Positions 41,600-55,062 of a stretch of 64,000 nucleotides of DNA are shown here, piece by piece. The position numbers and the translations under genes are program-made. The notes under the pieces are model-generated. The model made no database searches, was not told the origin of the DNA, and saw only the letters and a list, made by a program, of their open reading frames with translations. The stretch's first letter is position 1. Each line of letters begins with the position of its first letter. This DNA is from Dipteris shenzhenensis (lineage: Eukaryota; Polypodiophyta; Polypodiopsida; Gleicheniales), in assembly GCA_047967505.1 (NCBI GenBank), contig CM106539.1; one strand, written 5' to 3'.

Positions 41600-43350
41600 A
41601 ACATGGAAAAGAGTGTGGTCAACCTTCCATTACTTTGATTTATACAATACATGGTACATTACTTCGATAATTGGTAACCTGTGGGCCTTACCTAGGGCAC
41701 ATAGTTATAACTACAGTTTATTCTACCACATGTTAGTTTATATGGATTAAAACTGTGAATTCCCAAGGGATCCCTTGGACCGCCTCATCTATATTAAATG
41801 TGATGGACGACCTTGCCTATAATACTTGGTACTTCAGTGTGCTGACATGATAGTGTCCTTGGATAGTGAAGGGAGTAATGGAAGATCGGCGGACTATACC
41901 CATAATGGTGATAAAGGATGATGATAATTCCTTTATTCTCAATAGTATTGTATTCCAATTATCAGTGAGGATAAAGGATGAGGCTAACTAAAGGATGATG
42001 ATAAGGGATGAGTCTAACTATGGATCTTTATTCTTTTGGATTCATCCATGCTTAAGGCCTTCGAAAGACCACTTTAGACTTTGTCCCTAATCTAAACACC
42101 TTCATGTATCCTTTTAGATGGACATAGATACTCAAGCTTCAACCATGGATTGATTTATTTATCCCTTGGTAGTAAGGGAAATATAAATGACCTTATGGTG
42201 CAGATAACCTGTAACCATAACCCATGTTATGAAAAAGGGGGGGCGACTAACACTTGTACATTCTGCTAAGTTGATAGTATGAAAATAGAACACCGTACCC
42301 ACCTTTTTATTAAATACAAATAGTGGTGGGAAGTCTACAAAAGGGAAGTAAACCAAAGAAAAAAGATGGCTTAGGATCTTTTAAGATATTTGAGGTATCC
42401 AAAGGAGCTGAACTTTGTCAGCACAAGTACATTCTTCGGACCACCATAAGAAATGTACATATGTACAATGTTGCCACAAACTACTCCTCTCAGTGTTCTA
42501 CTACCTTATGCTTGCCTCCATTCGCCTCTCCTCATCTCGACCACCTTGTTATCCATGGCCTACGATTGTCTAGCGACTTACTTCCTGAGATCATGAAAAG
42601 AGCTGGGATGGAAGACGTAGGAGATGGCACATTGTTTGACTTTCACTAGTCCACTATTCAACTCGAACATGCATTAGCAACACTCTTGAGATGGCAGCAG
42701 ACTTTGGGCAGTTGAACCTTAACGAGGTAAGGGCTCTCATGAGATTCTGTGTGCTATCCTCATTTGGATGCTCCTCGTTTGGAGACTTCTCTTGATTTCT
42801 AGTAGACTGCTCTTCACAAGGAATACTTCTCTTGACTTCTTTTGAATTCATGCTCATTTGGTCTCTAAATTGAGCTCGATGATGGCCACAAAGTACCTAG
42901 ATCGCTCTGGAATCTCATAATACACTGGCTTTTTAATTCCCCCCTGCATTCCATGACCATGTGTTAGTGACGATGGGCAAGTGTTTTAAAGAAAAGCAAG
43001 GTCCATCATCGAAACTGCTTGCCCATACAGAAAAACCTCTGTCTACCATTTCACTCTAGTCTCGTTGACTCTCTGCCTCAAATTATTATATGCTATGTAA
43101 AGCTTTTTGGATTTCCCAAATACTCCCACCACAGACTCCTTCCATTCCCTGAGCTCCATGCACATTTAGATACAGAAGCTTCTTGTGCTAGTTACTTATG
43201 TGTATTGGCTTTCCCAATTTCAAGTTCTGAACTATCCTAGATTTGAGAACACCTCTGGGAGAGTACAAATATCTTAGAGACATTTGCTCATCATTTGCTG
43301 CTCTAGAATAGCTATGTTGAAGAGCTTCTCACCTTATGCACTCCAGAGAG
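41600..43350. other. AT-rich spacer
   Basis: No recognised gene. A 108-codon ORF at 42323-42649 and a few shorter ones lack similarity to families I know. Words such as AAAGGATGATGATAA recur near 41910-42005. Confidence 0.4.
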
Positions 43351-43355
43351 TCGCT

Positions 43356-43478
43356 GGCTATAGCTGTATAGCTACAACTCCATGCAAGAATTTGCTGGCT
43401 ACAGATGTATAGCTATAGCTCTATGCAAGAATTCTTTGGCTATAGTTGTATAGCTACAGCTCTATGCAAGAATTCTCT
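43356..43478. repeat. three-copy 41-bp tandem repeat
   Basis: Units start GGCTATAGCTGTATAGCTAC (43356), GGCTACAGATGTATAGCTAT (43397) and GGCTATAGTTGTATAGCTAC (43438), all ending in CATGCAAGAATT-like sequence or its variant. Confidence 0.9.
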
Positions 43479-43479
43479 C

Positions 43480-45409
43480 TACCATGACTATGACTCTCTA
43501 CCTTGAAAAATCCAGTAGATCTGGGTTCTTTCATCTCCAATATGTTTGTTTTCATGGTAGAGAGGATTGTTGAATGACTATACTAGGTATGTATCGCTAA
43601 TAGCAATTGGAGTTGGGAGAAGTATTTCTTGACTCCGTGTCTCTAGTAGCAACAGATTAAGAATTTGTTACACATCCCCTAATCCCTCTGATCTCACTTA
43701 GGGAGCCTTGTGCTACTCCAAACAAGGGGAGCATCTACGCAATGAAATGACCAGTGTAGTTTATACAAATAGCTTTTGGATGTACTTTAGCTTAATCTAT
43801 GATAGATATGATTGTTTCCAAGAAAATCATGGATGATTAGCTATTCTTGCACTTGTATGGCCCAAGAACACACAGGGTATAATGAGGTGCCAGGACTACC
43901 AGTTAGCTCTTATGCTACTGATCTTGGGAATGAGAGCGACTCATGTATTGTGTAACCACAACTTCCATGTTCTACTAATATATGATACGCTATGAAGTGG
44001 TAGATTTGATCAGATATTGAGATAAGCTTACGATATGTATGCCCAACAACTATGTTCAAGATATGGCAACATGGCTTTTCCTATAGACCATCATTGGTCA
44101 TTTCATCTTACTTAACACTATTTTGTAGGTTCTATTGCTTTAGAATTTGATAGTTTCTATTAATAGACATTATAAAATCGGCTTAAAACCATTACCTCCC
44201 TATATATCGAAGTATATTCTAGCAGGGACCTTCTATGGGCATTTCTTGCATCTACACAACAAATTACTTTGGTGAAATTTTATAAAAACTGGAGGATTTC
44301 TTTACAATTTTTTGATTTTAATTTTGCACTATATGATCCTTTGAATGTAAATGAGATCTTAGTATTGGTTATACTAGAAATATTTCCCCCTTCTACTAAT
44401 CTACCCTCGATCTACCATGGTAGTTTTATTGTATTGGGACACTTGGCATGAAACTTTATAAGAATCATAATGATCTTAGTAGACATTAATCAATTCAATT
44501 ACATGATAAAGTTTATCTAGTCTCTCTTAAAGTATTTTGTACCTTTATGTTAAGATGGCCAGAGATGACCATAGATAAGATGTATTTAATGGCATACATT
44601 TTTTACAGTTAGAGATTTTTTTGGAAATATTGAATGATGGAGAGGGATCTTTGAATTAGAACAACATTTTGGATTTTACATTTTAGCCTTAGTTAAATAG
44701 CTTGGACTTTATAATTTGGGATTCTTAGTTTGACTATATATTTGGAGAATCCTTGGGCTTGTAATAATTGGCAAGGACTTGGTTGGAATACCCAAATTTA
44801 TGGTTTACTTGAGATTCCCACTTATTACTTGGATTTCACTAACACTTTATATGCATTTATTCATATCTTTAATTACCCACCTTTGATCACTATTGAATAG
44901 TAAAATGCCAAAATTTGATTATGCTAACCTAGATCAAGTGACACGGATAATAACTGTGTACCGGCATTGCAGTTCATAGTGTGCATGTTCTAACGTGCTA
45001 TGTTTGTGAATGGATGCAGGTGAGTCAACATACCTCTCCATCAGACTTGCATTGAAAATTCTAAGGCATGAAGATACGGTGTTGGCAACTTCGAGGCGTA
45101 AGTAAACTATCTCCGAGTATTGTTAAATAAGAGTGGACATTCTATTGGAGACTAGGCATTGATATTGTTGTATTGTTTGCAATGTACTGACATGAATGTG
45201 AGTATATAAATTGACTCTCACATTGAAACTTTGTCAGAAAGGACAGTAGGATATGAATTATTCTCACTTATGTGGTATTAAGAGGTTGGTTATTACTAAT
45301 GGATTACTCTCACTAGATGTTTGAAAAGGGCAATAGTGGATGTTTGCAATTGATTTATTTTGACATTGGAAACTGGTCTAGTAGTGTAGTAGGATAGTTG
45401 TTTAATAGG

Positions 45410-45411
<2 letters not shown>
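43480..45411. other. AT-rich spacer
   Basis: No gene, RNA or mobile element recognised. Confidence 0.45.

Positions 45412-45502
<91 letters not shown>
45412..45502. repeat. (AC)45 microsatellite
   Basis: An uninterrupted AC run of about 91 bp, followed by GAGCATGTGTGTGCATGC and AGCATTGAAATGCT. Confidence 0.95.
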
Positions 45503-45506
<4 letters not shown>

Positions 45507-45606
45507 GCATGTGTGTGCATGCGTGCACACACACGCACACAGCATTGAAATGCTCTTGCATCATCATTACCATACATGTGCCTAAAACTTTGTAGCTTGA
45601 AAAAAT

Positions 45607-45990
45607 AAATTTAATTTGTCGCCAAATCCCAAATACGAACACATGAGCAAAAACATCTTCAAATTTCGAGTAATTTTGCTTTTTGGACCACCACAGTCCG
45701 AGTTATGCATCAAAAGTTATGACCCTTCGAAGTTTTGGCTATGTGCAAGTGGAAAGGGCAATCCCCCTTTCTAGAAAAACGAAAAAAAGAGCCACGTGGT
45801 AGCCACCAAAATGCCATGTGGCTTTTTCCCCCTTTTGTGGGGGGGGTTTGCCCTTTCCACTTACACATATCCAAAACTTCAAAGGGTCATAACTTTTGAT
45901 GCATAACTCAGATGCCCAAAAAGGAAAATTACTCAAAATTTCAAGATGTTTCTGCTCGTGCATTTAGATTTGAGATTTGAAATTAAATAA
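45607..45990. mobile_element. foldback (long inverted repeat) element
   Basis: The left arm (about 45607-45795) and right arm (about 45810-45990) are reverse complements with scattered mismatches. For example GAGTTATGCATCAAAAGTTA (45700) pairs with TAACTTTTGATGCATAACTC (45890), and GCAAGTGGAAAGGGCAA (45745) pairs with its complement near 45847-45863. The centre is a small loop near 45803. No coding content. This is typical of a foldback or MITE-like element, and its RNA would form a long hairpin. Confidence 0.9.
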
Positions 45991-45999
45991 TGGGTCCTT

Positions 46000-48900
46000 T
46001 TTAAACTATTATTAGGCCACACATGTGGCCCAAAATCCATGCCATGTAGAGGGGGTTCCCAATCCCACTTCCTCCTAGCCATGCTGCCTCTCTCACTTAC
46101 CAAAAAAGCTAGTGAGATTAATATGAGAGATGCTCCACAAGTAATTTTAACTATACCAAAGCACACCATGCTTATGGGATTAGGCTTTTCTCTATCCACA
46201 TGTCATACAGTGCCTCCTTGAGGCATTATTCCTTCAAATAGCTACCTTATCGTATTAGCCACACATATATTTACTTATTCCTTGTGAAAGAATTTGTGCC
46301 ACACAACCCATATTCCACCCCCCCCAGCCAAACACTTGAAACAACATCCTGGCATTGAAATATAGGATCTTGGCACCACAAACTTGACTTCCCACAAAGG
46401 CCAACCCATCACATGGATACAAAAGATGATAAAAAAATCTAGCTACTCTTGCCAACACACGTGGACTACACAGTCCATCAATCCTATGTCAGCCACCTTT
46501 AAATTTATGCCAATCAAAGTTGATTAAAACCACCTTTCTACTACCAACAAATTCATCCCATAATCTTGCTCTGATGCAAACACATCTACTTGCAAACATA
46601 TCTACTTTGTTCTTTTAAGAGTGATGGATCTCCCATCAAAATAAGCACATGTTCATCCATCAACCTATGCTCTCAATGATAGAGGTGGCTATGGCACTAT
46701 CTTGTGAGCAGACATACCCATGGCTATGTGTGAATGATAATAGAAAATCACCATGTAATTCTAGGAGAGTTTTTGGGATGTGAAGTTGTGACTTTCATAT
46801 TTATGTAAGACTCCATATTTTAATATCTCAAGTTCTTTTAAGACTCCATAGTCTAATATCTCAAGAAATACAAGACTCCATACAAGTTCTTTTAATATCC
46901 AAGACTCCATAGTCTAATATCTTAAGAAATACAACTTCTTTTAACTTTCAATTTCTACTCTATTCCACAATCATTCATGTCTGAAGTTTGCTTCATTATA
47001 ACTTAACTCAAGTTTCAAATTTAAGTGAAAAAAATATTTTTGAGTGGTTTATTATTGAGATTCATGCCAATCCTTAGATGTGAAGGTGAGATTTAATAAT
47101 ATCATGTGTTTGGAAGAGAGGGCAAAGACATGGAGAGAGACTAAGAGAATAACATAGTGCAATAACATTGACAAAGAAGACTAATAACTTCTATTCACAT
47201 TATTGAAGCTTCATTTTTAATAGTTTGTGTTTTCTAACTACTTTTTGACAAGTTAAAGCAGCAATGACATCCTTTAGCAGCACAAAGGAACTCCACACGG
47301 GCTCCTTCAATGGCTCAATGGCGACCTGCAGACTCCGGTGACCATAGCCATAACCAACAAGCCTGCTTAGACAACACATCATCAACCTGTTAGCGCATGC
47401 AATGCTCTAATGGGTAGCTCGGTGGCATATAAACTAAACTAGTGGCCAACCACAAGAAACATGCAAAAGATGATGGCTCCAGACCTCCCAACGCCCACTG
47501 GGACACTAGCAGTCGACCTCCACAAGCATCCGCATCTAGAGTAGTCGACCACCTCCTGATCCATTGCAGCATACACAACACATAAAAAGAATCCAAATAA
47601 AATTCATTTGCTGCATTTTGATGCTTCGACGTGTAGTCTAGCTAGCACCACTTTAGAGGAGATTCAGCTCCACCAAGCCAAGTCAACCATTACCACATTA
47701 CCGGATTAGTTCCCACCACCGTCAATGCATGTGGTTCTATCATCACATTCACCTGACACCAGCTCAGTCAGATGCCATGCTTGCATTGATAGCTTTATTG
47801 GGAATGCAGAGACTTGCTTCAATGAAGAATGCAATGTAGACCCTACTCTTGCACAAGAGTTTGATGTCTTTAAACTAACACAATGGACAGGTGTATGGGC
47901 CAAGCATAAGAGTAAAGTCGTTGCGTCAGATTGCCATGTCATAGTGGCTAAGAGCTAGGAAAAGAAGGTTGCAGTAGTTTATGAATCCAAGCGATTTTAT
48001 ATAACCTACTTTGGAGGAAGCTATCACTTGCACACACACCATAGTTTCTTCCTTCTAGCATTTTATCCTATCCAATTGGCCAGGGTTGTGCAATATATAA
48101 GCCCATGGCACTTCTTCCATATTGCATCCTTCTCTACTTATTTCTTTCATTTATAGTATGCAATTAGTGAACTCCTTCTAATTAGTCCTCTCTTTCCAAG
48201 TTTTTTTAGAGATTGTTTTTTGGCCTTGCTTTTGACCTAGGTGTGTTTATACCCATCCCATGAAGGGGGGGTGGGGGGGGGCAATGCCCCCTAGTACTAT
48301 TGCTTGGGATTCCAAGAGAGGTTGGAAACATGCCTTAGGCCCCCCTTAGCAGGGGTTCGAGGGCAGCGCGAGCCAAAAATACATGAAAATTGGTGCATGA
48401 GTTGCTTTTATGAGTTGTGTGGTCAAAATTAAAAAATAAGGGTGTGTCTCACATAGCAGGAGAGTAGTGGATATACTACTTGTATCTTGTATCTTCTCAC
48501 TTGTTGTGGATAAGAAAGATGCAGGGCTAGCTATTTCTTCATGGACATAGCCCACACTAGGTGAACCATGTATATCGATGTCTCTTTGTCTCTTCCATTC
48601 CATGCACTTTTTGTACTCTGTATTTTACGCATTTTATTGCTCAAATTGTTGCTCCATTATTGCATTTCTTCTAACAAGAACTTCACTTAATGACTGAGAT
48701 TGAACATTAAGAGAACAATCCAAAATGCCAAAGAGTTACATCTTGGCTTTATTTCTATATAGAATGCTAGCTTATGACTTCTCACATTCAAATTTTGACA
48801 GATTTCCTAGTCTAAAAAACGACCTTATTCCCTATACAATCTCTGTGCTGCACAATCAATATCAACAAAATTATAGTTCCAACTCAAAGACCTTGCCAGT

Positions 48901-49210
48901 TCCAATCAAGACTTGTATGTCTATGACATAGTTTTGTAGTTTTTCTTGACTAGTAGTCTGAAACGAGTTATTCATAATCAAATCAAGTGCTGGTTGTACA
49001 ACTTCTTTCAAGTATTGTACGATTCTTTTGAAGGTAGGCTTTTTAGGATTAGTTGAAGATTAATCAAAAAGAGCTACAAAATGGTATTGTTGATAGATGC
49101 ATCTTGATTAGAAATAGCATGGTGTATCTATAGGAACTATAATTTTATTGCTATTGATTGTGTAACTTATAGATAGTATAGGGAATAATAATATTTGTTG
49201 TAGTTTTAAT
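46000..49210. other. AT-rich spacer with short repeats
   Basis: AAGACTCCATAGTCTAATATC-like units recur at about 46806, 46839 and 46901. Open frames at 47725-47958 and neighbours have no family I recognise. G-rich runs lie at 48265-48280. Confidence 0.4.
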
Positions 49211-49509
49211 CTCTCATCATTTGATCATGAGTCTTGATCATGAGTCGACTGTGAGAAGATGTATGGCATGAATTCGATCCAAAAATAAAGTGAACATGTC
49301 ATTATTTTGCATCCTTAAGTGTTTGTTTAATGTTTAATCTCAGTAAATTGATTAAATGTCTTTGTTCTCTCATCATTTGATCACGAGTTGACTGTGAGAA
49401 GATGTATGCCATGAATTCCGTCCAAAAATAAAGTGAACATGTCATTATTCTGCATTCTTGAGTGTTTGTTTAATGTTTAATCTTAGTAAATTGATTAAAT
49501 GTCTTTGTT
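49211..49509. repeat. 156-bp tandem duplication
   Basis: Two copies start CTCTCATCATTTGATCA (49211 and 49367) and end AAATGTCTTTGTT. The first has an extra CATGAGTCTTGAT, itself a local duplication. Confidence 0.9.
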
Positions 49510-52500
49510 ATTAATGGCTATAATATATGTTTCATGATGTAATTTCATTACTCTAAGTAGAACTACATCTACTAACATGTGTGTCTAGTTTGTCTTCTAC
49601 TTTGTGTTCTATTTGTGTTGTAGTAGCCATTAGTTTTCTCACATTGGAGATGTAATTGGCATTGCTAGTCCTTTTGCCACCATCAAATTGTGTCCTCATG
49701 CAATTGCTTCCTTTTGTGTTGCTCCTACCGGTCACAAGGCCGGCGTTGCTATTTCCTTGTTAATTGCATGAGTTTCTTGCTTATTTGAGTATTCGATGAG
49801 GTCACGTCATTGTTGCTACTTGGTATTGGTCATTATCACAAATTTTTCTATAGTTTGGTGCTTGATAAATGGCATCTTAGAAGTCATGGATGTGGGTGTG
49901 TCAAGTTTGATTGTATAGCTAGGTTGCATTGAAGTCATGCTACATCTCAGTGTTGTAGTCATTGCTATCACAACAATGCTAATGGAGATAGGTCAAGCAT
50001 GTGTTCCCTCCATTATTTCTTGTAAGAATTATAGTTGCTTTGTTGCTTGTAGGTCCATTTCATTGCTATAGTCACATTAAACATAGAGGTTATTGTATTT
50101 GCTTTCTTTAGACGGGCATGTTTGTAGTTTGTACTTGTAGTAGCTTAGGAGCTCTTGTCTATGTAGGCTTGCTCTTAAGAAGTAGAAAGTACAATAGGAA
50201 ACTAAACATTAGGCATAGTACTACAATCAAGACTCCAAATAAAGTAAAAGGAAGAAGAAAATCAATACAATAGGACACTATACAATAGGCATATGACTAT
50301 AATCATGACTCCGAATCAAGTCAAAGGAAGAAGAAAATCAAATTGAAATGATACTAACTTAACTCTATATCACAAATTGTCTCAAAGATATCACTTCACT
50401 TACAATCACAAGGAACCTCGGTTGAGGGAATTGGCCGGCCTTATTGAACTCACTTTGATATGCATGGGCCTTCAACTAGTGCATCTCCACGATGGCTTTC
50501 CATTTCTTCCCCACCATTTGCCATTGTTCCTTCTTTGAGATAGCCCTCCAAAATTTGCAAGCATTGGAGATGTCCTATCACTAGTATTTACAAGGATTGG
50601 AGCTTATTCCAACCAAAGACTACCAATGTTCGTTCCCAACATCCCACCTTCTAGCACCTTTAGCCCTTCCAGTAGCTCCCCTCTTGCCAATGCAGTGTTA
50701 CCTCATCTACTTAGATAGTCCTTGGCTTAGTGTCCTAGTTTTTTGCATATAAAAAATGCATTTGAAATGGCCCAAACTTAATTTATTGGGCCATGGGTGT
50801 GCCATTTGAAAATGAAATCTCCATTAAATCAAGATCTCCTAGATTCTGTCTTCATCCCAGATGTGAGCGCGATCCCGAGAGCACTAGTATCACACTCCCT
50901 AGCATTGCCGCCAACCTTTCCAACTTTTCAATCAACCATGCTGGCAACCCAGGGAATTCAATTCATATGGGGAAATCAAAACTTTTCAAATGAAGGATCC
51001 CAATTCCTCAACAAAAGGCAACAATGCTTTGATATTCTTATTCAAGTCTATTCAATAGGAAAAGATTGCATGTGTTAAAAATACTTGTGAGTGATTGTTG
51101 TGTGCACTTGTGTATCTCTATGGTTGAAACTTAGGTTTTCATTCCTGTGTGTTACGCTATGTGTTAGTGTTCATATTCCTTAGTGTGTGTGGACTCATGT
51201 GTCTCTTTGTTTGTGAATGTGTGAATGTGTGCTAGTGTGCATGCATCTTTGTATTTGTGTCCATATGGAAATCATGGAGACACAAAGTAGATGGGATGCC
51301 AATGATGCGAGAAAAATATTTGATGGCCTACAAGTGGAAATCCATAATTAGAAATTCTTGCAATCTAGAATGTTCATGCATAGCACAAGTTGGAATGTCT
51401 CTAGGAATTGAAGATGGAACTATGTCCATGAGTGGCTGATTGTTGACTTGAAGATGGAACTATGTCATATGAGATTGGTTTCTGTAATCACATATGAGAG
51501 CTTCATCATAGAGAAGTCTATAACTTGAATATGTCACTATGTATGAATGATCAATTGACTTGATTAATTCCACGTCATATGAAATTATTCTATGTTAATG
51601 CATCACCATAGGAATAGAATATGCAACTTAGAGGGTTCTCCATTAAGATTGCTGTAGAAATAAAAAACTTGGTGGTAATTGAAAGATTTTTTATGTATCT
51701 TGGGGGTTGTTTCTCACTTTATTTAAATGCAGATGATGGAGAAACTGGTTGTCATATGGTTTTGTTACATGGTCAATTAAATGGGAATAAATTCAATTGT
51801 CGATGTTGACGATGTATATTGATATATTCCATTGTTGGTCTTTATGAAATGTCAATGCATGGGAACAAGTCTAGTTGTTGTTGATGATGATGTACATTGG
51901 TCTCTTCCATGGTTGTCTCCATGAAATTTCAATGCATTGTGTCTGAGACTAGCTTTTATCTTTACATAGAATTCATTGTCATAAACTAACATAGAATTGC
52001 CATAGGCTAATGGAAATTTGCCATAGCTAAATGATTGTTGTGCCATGATTTTCTTCCACATTTGGATCATGCTAAAAAAGTGGATTGTCATAGGTTATAA
52101 AATCTTTGTTGCTTTTATTACCACATATATTGATTATTATATTTTGATACTAACATGATCATGATTATTGGAAATATTGAAGATTTGGATTTACATGTGG
52201 AAATACTTTAATATTGGTTGTCCACTTAGGGTTGAAGTTGATTATTGAGTGCTTTTCCAAAATTCTATAAAAAAAATAATATGTACTTTGTCATATATCA
52301 GCAATTTATCAACTTTGTGATAAACTATGTGATGAATTGTAGTGTCCAATTTATATAGCTTCAAAACCTCATTGAACTCATTGTAGCATATCTAAATTTA
52401 TGTGTACTGAAAATTCCATCTCATTTATTGACTTTTCCAAATGTTCTTGTCGTTGATTGTCATAGTTAAAATATATTTGTTTATTAGCCTTAAAGGCTAT

Positions 52501-53440
52501 TCTTTCCATTGTCTCTCACTACTTGTCAGTTATTATCTACATAAATGTGTTGACTATTCTCAAATTTTATATAACTCATTGAGGATTCTTACAATGATTG
52601 CAATAGGGAACACGATTGAATTATCAAAATTAGTATTATAAGGGAATTTTCCATTGACCAATCAATTTTGATCATGTAACAATTGTTGCTTTTAGATCTT
52701 CATGATAGTTGCAAAATAAAATATCTCATCAAATATTGCATATTGGTGCAATAATCCTACAATAATAGCAATTTTTTATGACTTCTCATCACTTATATCA
52801 AAACCACTCTTTTATGAAATTTTCATTGGTGTGATTAAAAGGTTTATTGTCTCTCCTAAACAAATTTGAGATGCCTTTTCTCCTTTTCATATTGCTTGAT
52901 AATTTCTTTGAAAAGTCATTGAAATTTTATGTAGACGTGGTCTTCAAATATGGTTGTTTGCACTTCCTAAGTGTCTATCTATTATGCTAGAAATGTTTAT
53001 TTTAGAAAATATTCCCATATAATGTCAAACTATGGTTCTTGATTGAAATGTAGAATTTATTTTTATTTCTTATGTTGTGATGCTGGTGTTATTGCTCCTA
53101 GCAGTGGCATTTCATTTTTGAGTGAGATATCAACTAGCCATAATTCTAAATTATTGACTCCAATGATCATTGTAAGAGGCTTACTTGACCAAATGGTACC
53201 TCATATTGAAGGATTATCTAAACTATTGATGTTAATGTTGCTAACACATAGAGGCTTACCCATTTTGTTGTTAGAGGTGCTCACAACTACAATCTTACCC
53301 TAACTAAAGGTGGCGCTCTCAAGTGGATGTTTATCCAACCTGATATTTGTGGTTATCTCTTTGATAGATGCTTAGCAAAATAATTTTATTTCGATTCTTA
53401 CCCATGATGATGTAGGTTCTCACTAATTGAGGGTTACCCT
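49510..53440. other. AT-rich spacer
   Basis: No gene recognised. The short ORFs are below what chance gives in this composition. ACAATAGG(A/C)A-TATA words near 50190-50290 recur as a weak duplication. Confidence 0.4.
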
Positions 53441-53597
53441 TTATAAAAGAAAATAAATTTGAGTGTTCGCTTCACTAATAGAAGGATTACTTCCATTTGG
53501 TAGATACTTCAAATATATTTATAAAAGAAAATAAATTTGAGTGTTTGCTTCACTTATAGAAGGATTACTTCCATTTGGTACATACTTCAAAAATATT
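53441..53597. repeat. 78-bp tandem duplication
   Basis: Two copies of a unit starting TTATAAAAGAAAATAAATTT (53441 and 53519) differ at only a few positions, so the duplication is recent relative to the other repeats. Confidence 0.9.
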
Positions 53598-53599
53598 TA

Positions 53600-54640
53600 C
53601 CTGTGTTTCAAATTTACATAAGTTGGTACTAATTTTTAGAATGCATGTTGATGAATGGCATTACTTATAAAATGTTGTCACCTCTTGAGGAAATGGATTT
53701 GATATACCAAAATACTTGTCTTCTCTATTGATAAAAACACTATAACATGTTGATCTTATTTGTTGATGATGAAAGTCTTATAATGAGATACCTCCCCCTC
53801 TTGATCTACTAATTCTTGATGCAAAGACCATTGAAAATCCTTTGTTTTTCAAATGAATGTGCTTGCTAAGAGAATTTCTCTCAGTTAGTTCTTTTAAAAA
53901 TAAAATTTTAATGAATTCATAGAGTGATATTGATTAGTTTAGATAGCTTCTTGTTAATGACCACTTAGTTATTTACACTACTGTTTAACTTATCAATTTA
54001 AAAAAGATACAAAGGGAAATCCTAATGAATAAAATTCACCTTGTTTAATTGATTAATGGTGAGATTTCAATGGTTGGAGAATTTCCAAATTGGGAAGAAG
54101 TGTTGGAGAGGAGAGTAGTGCACCCAAAATAGACGGTGGTCATTGACATATTGGTAGAAAGATCTTTTTATTGCAAACACTCCTATTGAGATGGACACGC
54201 CTTCCCTTAATGCTATGCAAATTGTGGGTGTTGCACACAAAATTGATATGGACATAAATAAGTGATTAATAAAACCTTAAAATTGTTAGTATCAATTAAT
54301 GGTTGCAAAGAGGGTCTCATTTATTATGTGTGTCTCCTTTGGTAGAATCACTAGTGTGCTAGCCTCCTAAATGAAGAAGTTGTATTTGGGTCAACATATT
54401 TCCCAAAGCACCAAGGCTTACAAAGAAATGAAGAGATGGTAAAAGTCCCTAATGATGGAAAAGGAATGGATTCCATCAAGGTAGCTAATGGTGTTGTCTA
54501 CACAAAAAGTGAGATTTCATGTACTAGAGGTCCATTCTAGAACTATGGAAGAGTTATTGTGGGGCTAAAGAGGTTTTATTCATGGATGTCGTAGCTATGG
54601 TTTGAGCTTATTTTGAGCCTCAAAACTTGACCCAAAGCTC
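53600..54640. other. AT-rich spacer
   Basis: No recognised features. Confidence 0.4.
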
Positions 54641-54652
54641 CCAAGGAGCTTC

Positions 54653-55062
54653 TTAACATATGGTCATCCACTTGTTTCTTTGCTTTTCCATCTGAGTCCT
54701 CCTTATCATAGCTTGCTTTACCTTCTCATCAAACACCACATCACAAGAAGCAAACATTTTATGAGCTACAGGATTGTATAGCTTATAAGCTATATGTTCC
54801 TCTACATACCCAACCAAAATACACTTCTCACTCTTGGAATCAAACTTACCCTTCCTATCCTTTGACACATGAGCATGGGCAATTCATCCAAAAACTTTGA
54901 GATATTGTACATTTGGTTGATGTCCATCCCATGCTTCCTGTGGTGTCATATCATGTAAAGAATTAGTAGGGGACTCTCAAAAAAAAAAAAACCACAGTGC
55001 AAATTGCTCCTACCCAAGACATGTCCTTTGTTTGCATCATGTTCCTTACATGGCATGGTTCT
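54653..55062 (-). pseudogene. copia integrase-to-RT linker fragment
   Basis: On the minus strand: MMQTKDMSWVGAICTVVF, TPQEAWDGHQPNVQYLKVFG, then KFDSKSEKCILVGYVEEH and NPVAHKMFASCDVVFDE. This order is the C-terminal part of the copia integrase core and the start of the linker to RT. It is broken by an A-run (54979-54990) and frameshifts. It adjoins the LINE 3' end at about 55070. Confidence 0.8.

Noticed and set aside
41326-41638. Arg/Glu and His/Thr repeat ORFs
   Set aside because: They translate the GA and CA microsatellites.
45296-45642. Cys/Val repeat ORFs
   Set aside because: They only translate the (AC)45 microsatellite.
50480-50720. Possible MYB/trihelix-like domain on the minus strand (KEQWQMVGKKWKAI)
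   Set aside because: Only a short stretch looks similar, with stops on both sides; not enough to call.
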